7,246 nucleotides of DNA from JAGQUL01 sp039811765. Its GTDB lineage: Bacteria; Actinomycetota; Thermoleophilia; Gaiellales; SKUG01. Made by a program: the position numbers and the translations under genes. The notes beneath the pieces were generated by a model. That model saw only the letters and a program-made list of their open reading frames with translations, did no database searches and had not been told where the DNA came from. Positions 1-4,231 of this stretch are shown here, in pieces. Where the stretch lies: assembly GCA_039811765.1 (NCBI GenBank), contig JBDHZF010000121.1:1-7246 (forward strand), read 5' to 3'. Position 1 is the first letter of the stretch, and the number at the start of each line of letters is the position of its first letter.

Positions 1-1
1 G

Positions 2-1909
2 GGCGGCAACTCGTTCGATTCGAACGGCGCCGTGGGAGGCCCGCCGATCCGCACGCTCCCGGACCCGGACGGCAACGACGCGGAGCACCCACCAATGGCG
101 CGCATGAGCCGCAGCGACGCGCTCGCGGCAGCGGGCGGCGACCGCGAGCTTCGCCGCACGCTGGTGGCGTGGCCCGAGGCGGGCGTTCGGCTGCGCTGGT
201 TGGCGCAGGAGCAGCGCTGGCGCGCGAGCGTGCGCACGATCGAGGGTGCGCAGACGCTCTTGGTGGTCGAGATCGACGACGCCACTGGCAAGGTCGTGGA
301 TCGTCGCTGGCCGGGGAACGCCGCGCTTGTCACCCACCACACCGGGCGCGAAGCGATCGACGCTGCGGTGGCGGATCCGCGAACGCGGCGCAAGGCTCGC
401 GAATGGGGCGGCGTCGAGCAGCTGCGCGCACGCGCGTCGACGCCCGATCGCGGCGTGTGGCAGGTGGACTTCTACGCGCCGAAGCGAACGGACGGCGACC
501 CCGAAGACCCCGTCATTCGCGCGTTCGTGGGCGACATGTCACTCGACGTGTCGGGCGTGTACACCGGCTACGCGATCGCGTGGGAGCTCGCGCGAGGGGA
601 CCGAGAGAACTTCGGCGGCGCGTCCAGCAAGCCGCTCGTGTGGATCGCGTTCATGCTCGCGTTCACGATCGCGATGATCGACTGGCGGCGCTGGCGCACG
701 CTCGCGACGGTGGACGTGCTCGTGCTCGGCGTCGGCTTCGGCATCAGCCACGAAGCGTTCCAGCGCGGCGCGATCGAGTGGAGCGTGCCACTTGCGATCC
801 CGCCGTTGCTGTGGCTGTGCGGACGCCTCGCATGGCAATTCGCGCGCGGCGTTCCGCGACGCGAATCAGCGGACGATGCCGCGCCATCGCGCCTGCGGTC
901 GGTGCCCGTTGTCGTGCTCGTCGTGTTGTGCGTGGCGCTTGCCGGGGTGCGCTCGGGGGTCGCGTGGTGGGGCGGCAACGTGATCGACGTGGGCTTTGCG
1001 GGCGTGGCCGGCGCGCGCCTGGAACTCGACGGCACGGCGCCGTGGGGCAACATGCCGAACGATATCGTGCACGGCGACACCTACGGCCCGGCGAACTACC
1101 TTGCGTACGTGCCCGCGACCGCGTTTGCCGACGATCCGCCGGACACGGTTCGCTCGGGCGAGACGCCGGCGATGCTCACGTCGATCGTGACAGACCTGGG
1201 GTGCGCGCTCGTGCTCGCGTGGATTGGCTGGCGCTGGATTTCGCGCCGCGCGGGGGCGCTCCTCGCGCTTGGCTGGCTCGCGTGCCCGTGGACGATCTGG
1301 GCGACGAGCGCGGGCACCAACGACGCGCTCGTCGCGCTGCTGCTCGTGCGCGCGCGCGCGACGATGCGCACGCCGTGGCTGCGCGGTGGGATCCTCGGGC
1401 TGGCCGCGATGGTGAAGTTCGCGCCCGCGATCGCGTTGCCCGCGCTGCTGCACGCGGGCAGCCGCCGACGTGGGCGACAGGCGGCGCTGACGATCGCCGG
1501 CTTCGTGCTCGTCTGCGTGACGCTCGCAGCATGGGCGGTGTGGCGCATCGACGACGGCGTGCTCGACGGACTTTGCACGCTGTGGACGCGAACCGTTGGC
1601 TTCCAGCAGTCGCGCGACAGCCCATTCTCGCCGTGGGGGATGTACGGCATGCACGTGTCGCAACGCGTGCTTGAGGCGATCGTGGCGATGGCGGCGCTCC
1701 TCGCGTGCGCGCGCCCGCGCGTGCGAGACGCTTGGCAGGTCGCGGCTGGGATCGGGGCGCTGCTGACCGCGTCGCAGCTGGTGGTCGCCCACTGGACGTA
1801 CCTGTACGTGCCATGGGTCGTGCCGTTCGCGCTGATCGCGCTGGTCGCGCGCCGCGAGCTTCCGGGGCAACCTCGTCCCGATATGCTCGCCAGTCATGAG
1901 CAGCGCTGA
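2..1909 (+). CDS. PepSY-like / GT-C (GT87-like) membrane glycosyltransferase, 5' partial
   Basis: Probable polyprenyl-phosphate-sugar-dependent glycosyltransferase of the plasma membrane; acceptor unknown. Residues are numbered from the in-frame GTG at 32. Residues 27-190 are a soluble PepSY-like region. About eleven hydrophobic segments follow (near 200-217, 224-240, 249-270, 289-310, 382-403, 407-425, 451-475, 483-504, 546-560, 568-586, 588-606). NVID at 316-319 lies just after the fourth segment, where GT-C enzymes carry a catalytic Asp in the first outer loop (D319 is my candidate). HGDTYGP (347-353), GTNDAL (428-433) and GLAAMVKFAP (456-465) match the GT87/DUF2029 pattern. The frame is open to the left edge, and the codons before ATG 95 end almost entirely in G or C, so the gene probably starts outside the window, perhaps with a signal segment. 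Internal starts are GTG 32, ATG 95 (GGAG at 82-85) and ATG 104. The last 14 nt overlap rpe. The family call is from motif memory; the substrate is not inferable. Confidence 0.75.
   Translation, partial: GGNSFDSNGAVGGPPIRTLPDPDGNDAEHPPMARMSRSDALAAAGGDRELRRTLVAWPEAGVRLRWLAQEQRWRASVRTIEGAQTLLVVEIDDATGKVVDRRWPGNAALVTHHTGREAIDAAVADPRTRRKAREWGGVEQLRARASTPDRGVWQVDFYAPKRTDGDPEDPVIRAFVGDMSLDVSGVYTGYAIAWELARGDRENFGGASSKPLVWIAFMLAFTIAMIDWRRWRTLATVDVLVLGVGFGISHEAFQRGAIEWSVPLAIPPLLWLCGRLAWQFARGVPRRESADDAAPSRLRSVPVVVLVVLCVALAGVRSGVAWWGGNVIDVGFAGVAGARLELDGTAPWGNMPNDIVHGDTYGPANYLAYVPATAFADDPPDTVRSGETPAMLTSIVTDLGCALVLAWIGWRWISRRAGALLALGWLACPWTIWATSAGTNDALVALLLVRARATMRTPWLRGGILGLAAMVKFAPAIALPALLHAGSRRRGRQAALTIAGFVLVCVTLAAWAVWRIDDGVLDGLCTLWTRTVGFQQSRDSPFSPWGMYGMHVSQRVLEAIVAMAALLACARPRVRDAWQVAAGIGALLTASQLVVAHWTYLYVPWVVPFALIALVARRELPGQPRPDMLASHEQR
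1882..1887 (+). promoter_or_regulatory. Possible -10 box for leaderless rpe transcript
   Basis: TATGCT fits TANNNT and ends 8 nt before the rpe ATG. That spacing would put the transcription start at or next to the start codon. No Shine-Dalgarno precedes that ATG. No good -35 hexamer is visible. The box lies inside the last codons of the glycosyltransferase gene, so it could be coincidental coding sequence. Confidence 0.35.
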
Positions 1910-2585
1910 CGCCACCCCCACACTCGGAGCATCGATCCTCGCCGCGGACTGGTCGCGCATGGGCGCCGAGCTCGCCGAGCTCGAGCAGGCCGGGATCGAT
2001 TACATCCACTGGGACGTGATGGACAACCGCTACGTGCCCAACCTCACGTTCGGGTGGGACATGATCGCCGCGTGCCGCAGCGCCACGAGCGTGCCGTTCG
2101 AAGTGCACCTGATGGCGCACGAAACCGAGCAGGACCTTCCCAAGTACGTGGCGGCCGGCTGCCAGCGCGTGATCGTGCAGCCCGAAGCGCACGTGCACGT
2201 GCACAAGGCCTTGCAAGTGATTCGCGAGGAAGGCGCGGAGGCGGGCATCGCGCTCAACCCTGGCACCCCCCTCGCGATGGTGGAGGACCTGCTTCCCGAC
2301 ATCACGACGCTCCTGGTGATGACCGTGAACCCTGGTTTTGGCGGTCAACAGTTCATCGAGACGATGCTGCCGAAGATCGAAGCGGCGGCGAAGCTCGTGG
2401 CCGAGCGCGCGCCACATGTGACGATCGAGATCGACGGCGGGCTCAAGCCCGGCAACGTGTCGCGCGGCGTGCAAGCCGGCGCCCGCGCGATCGTCTGCGG
2501 CAGCGGGCTGTTCGGCCCCGAGGGCAAAGCCGCCGCGATCGCCGCGATGAAGGCTGGCATCGCCGACGGCGCCGCCGTCGCCTGA
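1896..2585 (+). CDS. rpe: Ribulose-phosphate 3-epimerase
   Basis: Interconverts D-ribulose 5-phosphate and D-xylulose 5-phosphate in the cytosolic pentose phosphate pathway. The product is 229 aa, normal for this TIM-barrel metalloenzyme. Family signatures are in order: SILAAD (13-18), IHWDVMD (37-43), VPNLTFG (47-53), VHLM (70-73), LNPGTP (120-125), VNPGFGGQ (144-151), EIDGG (178-182) and the phosphate-binding GSGLF (202-206). By family knowledge the metal ligands are H38, D40, H71 and D180, with D40 and D180 as the acid/base pair; all four are present. Q95 replaces the His usual before the PEA motif (E. coli has HPEA), a minor change. D-allulose-6-phosphate epimerase is a close paralogue, but overall similarity favours Rpe. 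ATG 1896 places the conserved N-terminus correctly. It overlaps the upstream gene by 14 nt and lacks a Shine-Dalgarno, so it is either translationally coupled or leaderless. Confidence 0.92.
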   Translation: MSSADATPTLGASILAADWSRMGAELAELEQAGIDYIHWDVMDNRYVPNLTFGWDMIAACRSATSVPFEVHLMAHETEQDLPKYVAAGCQRVIVQPEAHVHVHKALQVIREEGAEAGIALNPGTPLAMVEDLLPDITTLLVMTVNPGFGGQQFIETMLPKIEAAAKLVAERAPHVTIEIDGGLKPGNVSRGVQAGARAIVCGSGLFGPEGKAAAIAAMKAGIADGAAVA

Positions 2586-2594
2586 CCCGAGAAT

Positions 2595-2650
2595 TTCGAA
2601 AGGCGGCCGCCGCAGGACTGAGGGGGGTGTCCGCGGCGACCGCCTTCGAA
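2595..2650 (+). terminator. Long imperfect hairpin after rpe (SL1), terminator-like without T-tract
   Basis: Starting 9 nt after the rpe stop, four paired blocks nest exactly: TTCGAA 2595-2600 with 2645-2650; GGCGG 2602-2606 with CCGCC 2640-2644; CGCCGC 2608-2613 with GCGGCG 2633-2638; GGAC 2615-2618 with GTCC 2629-2632. This gives 21 bp interrupted only by bulged A2601, a C2607/A2639 mismatch and bulged A2614. The loop is TGAGGGGGGT (2619-2628). The position suits a transcription terminator, but no T-run follows. It could instead stabilise the rpe mRNA 3' end, or open a longer structured RNA. The pairing is seen directly; the function is inferred. Confidence 0.55.
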
Positions 2651-2651
2651 T

Positions 2652-2745
2652 GCGGGTGGCGTTCGACCACCGACCCGCTATGTGGGATCGAGGGCAGCTA
2701 CTCCGCTCGATCCGGATCCGTCACGGCCGCGAAGCCGCACGGATC
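2652..2745 (+). other. Three abutting stem-loops (SL2-SL4) in gene-free DNA
   Basis: SL2 (2652-2678) pairs GCGGGT with ACCCGC, plus an inner GG/CC with G2672 bulged. SL3 (2685-2713) pairs GGATCGAG with CTCGATCC, plus an inner GG/CC with G2705 bulged. SL4 (2715-2745) pairs GATCCGT with ACGGATC and an inner CGGC with GCCG, closing on loop CGCGAA. They are separated by 6 nt and 1 nt, and SL2 begins 1 nt after SL1. SL2 and SL3 share the same layout: a GG/CC top and one unpaired G on the 3' arm. I see no convincing coding region here. The stretch could be an untranslated structured RNA, a processed 3' UTR or a protein-binding array. Confidence 0.45.
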
Positions 2746-2758
2746 GTTCGCGCCTGAT

Positions 2759-2803
2759 GCGTGTTGGGGGGGGATACGCGTGGCGCGAAATCATGTGATT
2801 CGC
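2759..2803 (+). other. Stem-loops SL5 (G8 loop) and SL6 (AT-richer dyad)
   Basis: SL5 (2759-2779) pairs GCGTGT with ATACGC, with one G-T wobble, and displays an uninterrupted run of eight G (2766-2773) in its loop. SL6 (2785-2803) is a near-palindrome: AATCA 2789-2793 and TGATT 2796-2800 are perfect arms around TG, flanked by GCG and CGC with A2788 unpaired. SL6 is AT-rich against its surroundings and looks more like a dyad binding site for a dimeric regulator than an RNA hairpin, since its loop would be very tight. No function is known. Confidence 0.35.
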
Positions 2804-2847
2804 CTCGCCTGCGCAACTCGTGTCCCGTTGTCCTCGTCCCACATCCG

Positions 2848-2874
2848 GTGCTGCGGGGCGGTGCCCTGCAGCGT
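2848..2874 (+). other. Compact stem-loop SL7, terminator-like without T-tract
   Basis: GCTGCGGGGC (2850-2859) pairs with GCCCTGCAGC (2863-2872) through ten positions, one of them a G-T wobble, around a GGT loop; two more wobbles can extend it. No T-run follows on either strand. A weaker hairpin, GGCCA/TGGCC at 2925-2939, lies between it and the next gene. Otherwise I see nothing in 2875-2956. Confidence 0.4.
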
Positions 2875-2956
2875 GCTCACACCATTACTTCGCAATGACT
2901 GGCGGTGACGTTGCATGCGGAAACGGCCATCGACTGGCCACGACGCCCCGAACCGG

Positions 2957-2975
2957 TATCGTGCGTGTTCGGAGG
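2957..2975 (+). promoter_or_regulatory. Possible -10 box and Shine-Dalgarno for the 2986 gene
   Basis: TATCGT at 2957-2962 fits TANNNT and would start transcription near 2970. GGAGG at 2971-2975 is a strong ribosome site ending 10 nt before GTG 2986. It decides the start against in-frame GTGs at 2905 and 2965, which lie upstream of it. No clear -35 hexamer is seen. Confidence 0.4.
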
Positions 2976-2985
2976 TGCAGATCGC

Positions 2986-3306
2986 GTGGTGCGCGCATTC
3001 GTTTTCTTGTTGGTGATCGCCGTGCTGTCGCTCGTCGCGAGACGGGTCTGGCTCGCGATCCTCGCGCTGCGCGTGGGCGCGATCCCTGATGACGTCGACG
3101 TGCCGCAAGTCACGATGGAACCGGATCGCGGCTGGCAAGTCACGCGAACCGTGCGGCACGGCGTCGCCACGATCAACGTCGAGCACCCGCAAGATGGCAT
3201 CGCGCGAACGTGGACCGTGCACCTGCGCGAGCCGGGCGCCGCGCGCCAGCTCGAGGAATCGATGCATCGCGCCGGCCTGCTCGCGCGCGAGCTGAGCATG
3301 ACGTGA
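2986..3306 (+). CDS. Small single-pass membrane protein of unknown function
   Basis: I do not recognise this 106-aa protein. Residues 4-18 are strongly hydrophobic, followed by RR and a second short hydrophobic patch (WLAILAL, 22-28), so the N-terminus is probably one membrane anchor. The rest is soluble: a likely beta-hairpin around WQVTRTV and IARTWTVHL, then a helix-like C-terminus (about 90-106). There is no cysteine, no metal motif and no obvious catalytic signature. GTG 2986 is chosen because GGAGG lies 10 nt upstream; GTG 2989 is the next possibility. Codon usage matches the neighbours. The gene stands alone, after a 400-nt gene-free stretch and 76 nt before the pentapeptide-repeat gene. 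The ribosome site, GC-rich third positions and plausible membrane topology favour a real gene. Confidence 0.6.
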   Translation: MVRAFVFLLVIAVLSLVARRVWLAILALRVGAIPDDVDVPQVTMEPDRGWQVTRTVRHGVATINVEHPQDGIARTWTVHLREPGAARQLEESMHRAGLLARELSMT

Positions 3307-3345
3307 CCACCGCTCGCGGGGGTTTCCGTCGCGGCGACGCGGGAA

Positions 3346-3361
3346 AGCCAGTACGCTGGCT
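3346..3361 (+). other. Perfect 6-bp stem-loop before the pentapeptide gene
   Basis: AGCCAG and CTGGCT pair perfectly around loop TACG. A partly competing structure lies just upstream (CGTCG 3327-3331 with CGACG 3335-3339, and TTTC 3323-3326 with GAAA 3343-3346). TACGCT at 3352-3357 also fits TANNNT, so this may be a promoter rather than an RNA element. No T-run follows. Confidence 0.3.
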
Positions 3362-3382
3362 GCAGCGCAGCGCGCCCCGCCC

Positions 3383-4195
3383 ATGATGCCCCGAAAGGCC
3401 CAAGGATCCGTGACCGAACCCGACCTGCAAGTGCTGCTCGACGACGGCGTTGAGGTGTTCAACGCCTGGCGCGCCGAACATCCTGATGCGCGCATCGACC
3501 TCGGCGGCTTCGATCTCGCCGGTCGCGATCTGCGCGGGGTCGACTTCGCGCAGGCTCGTCTCACCAAGGCTGATCTGTCCGGGGCGGACCTGTCCAATGC
3601 CACGCTCGACGATGCGACCGCGGAGGACGCCAACCTCGCCGGAACGCGCCTGCACGGCGCGTCGCTTCGCCGGGCGCATCTCGTCGGCTGCAGCCTCAAA
3701 GGCGCGAACCTCGCCGGCGCGTCGCTGCAGGACGCCGCGCTCCACATGGCCGACCTCTCCAACGCGTACTTGGTCGGCGCGAACCTCGCCGGCGCGGTGA
3801 TGTCGGGCGCGTGTCTGAACCTCGCGAACGTCGCGCACGCGCAGCTCGACCAAGCGCATCTCAACCACGCGACGATGGCGCACGCCAACCTGTGGGGCGC
3901 GAGCGTCCAGTTCGCGCACATGGAAGGCGTCGATCTGTCGCACTCGAACATGGTGGGCGCGTCGCTCGTGGGGTCGAACCTCGACGGCGGGGACCTTTCC
4001 GACGCCGATCTCCAAGCCGCCGCGCTTGGCCAAGCCAGCCTGCGAGGCGCGGACGTGCGGCGCGCGTCGTTCGTGGGCGCGGAGCTTGCCGGCAGCGATT
4101 TCATCCTCGCGCTCACCGACGGCGCGGACTTCCGTCACGCAGGCACCGAGGGCACGCACTTCGAAGCGCCAGGCATCGAAGACGTCGAGTGGTGA
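3383..4195 (+). CDS. Pentapeptide-repeat protein
   Basis: A 270-aa protein whose residues 38-267 are 46 consecutive pentapeptides of the A(D/N)LXX type with no break in register (for example ADLSG, ANLAG, ASLVG). L, F, M, V or I fills the centre of all but about three (ATAED, ALTDG, AGTEG). Such proteins fold as a right-handed quadrilateral beta-helix with four pentapeptides per turn, here about 11 turns. A short region before the repeats (14-36, including FNAWRAEHP) probably caps the helix. No signal peptide or membrane segment is seen, so it should be cytosolic. Known relatives include the gyrase-binding DNA mimics MfpA and Qnr, but the repeat alone does not predict function, and many family members have none assigned. 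ATG 3383 and 3386 lack a ribosome site; GTG 3410 (residue 10), preceded by AAGGA, is a real alternative start. Confidence 0.88.
   Translation: MMPRKAQGSVTEPDLQVLLDDGVEVFNAWRAEHPDARIDLGGFDLAGRDLRGVDFAQARLTKADLSGADLSNATLDDATAEDANLAGTRLHGASLRRAHLVGCSLKGANLAGASLQDAALHMADLSNAYLVGANLAGAVMSGACLNLANVAHAQLDQAHLNHATMAHANLWGASVQFAHMEGVDLSHSNMVGASLVGSNLDGGDLSDADLQAAALGQASLRGADVRRASFVGAELAGSDFILALTDGADFRHAGTEGTHFEAPGIEDVEW
3701..3796 (+). repeat. Two identical 21-bp copies within the pentapeptide gene, 75 nt apart
   Basis: The same 21 bases occur at 3701-3721 and 3776-3796, encoding GANLAGA twice. The 75-nt offset is exactly five pentapeptides, so the copies reflect expansion of the 15-nt coding unit rather than a mobile element. 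Confidence 0.8.
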
Positions 4196-4204
4196 GGGAT
4201 TGCT

Positions 4205-4216
4205 TCGCCGCGGCGA
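4205..4216 (+). promoter_or_regulatory. Perfect 12-bp palindrome next to the kinase -10 box
   Basis: TCGCCGCGGCGA is a perfect inverted repeat ending exactly where the proposed -10 hexamer begins, 16 nt before the kinase start. The gap between the two genes is only 36 nt. It is a candidate operator for a dimeric regulator that would block the promoter. A chance CG-rich palindrome is possible. Confidence 0.35.
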
Positions 4217-4222
4217 TAGAAT
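4217..4222 (+). promoter_or_regulatory. Possible -10 box for leaderless kinase transcript
   Basis: TAGAAT matches the TATAAT consensus at five of six positions and ends 9 nt before GTG 4232, so the transcript could begin at the start codon. No Shine-Dalgarno precedes that GTG. TTGCTT at 4200-4205 is too close to serve as a standard -35 box. Confidence 0.45.
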
Positions 4223-4231
4223 GTCCGACAC

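Noticed and set aside
2178..2186. Gln in place of His before the PEA motif of the epimerase, considered as a sign of altered function
   Set aside because: All four metal ligands and the phosphate-binding motif are present, and this position is not one of the catalytic residues.
1176..2474. A 432-codon minus-strand frame over the glycosyltransferase and rpe
   Set aside because: Arg/Ala-rich shadow with no recognisable motif; it lies opposite strongly supported genes.
2595..2650. Bulged hairpin considered as an integron attC site
   Set aside because: It lacks the GTTRRRY / RYYYAAC core sites, and there is no integrase or cassette array.
2655..2671. GGTGG / CCACC stem with a 7-nt loop containing TTCGA, resembling a tRNA T-arm
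   Set aside because: TTCGA is out of position in the loop, and no acceptor, D or anticodon arms or CCA end can be built around it.
2054..2908. A + strand frame running through rpe into the gene-free stretch
   Set aside because: It begins inside rpe out of frame with Arg-rich sequence; its tail in the intergenic DNA shows no family signature and no ribosome site.
3321..3361. GACGC-GGGAAAGCC-AG followed by a GGCT arm, recalling the 3' part of a c-di-GMP (GEMM) or cobalamin riboswitch
   Set aside because: The conserved 5' halves are absent; the DNA just upstream codes for the small membrane protein, leaving no room for the full aptamer.
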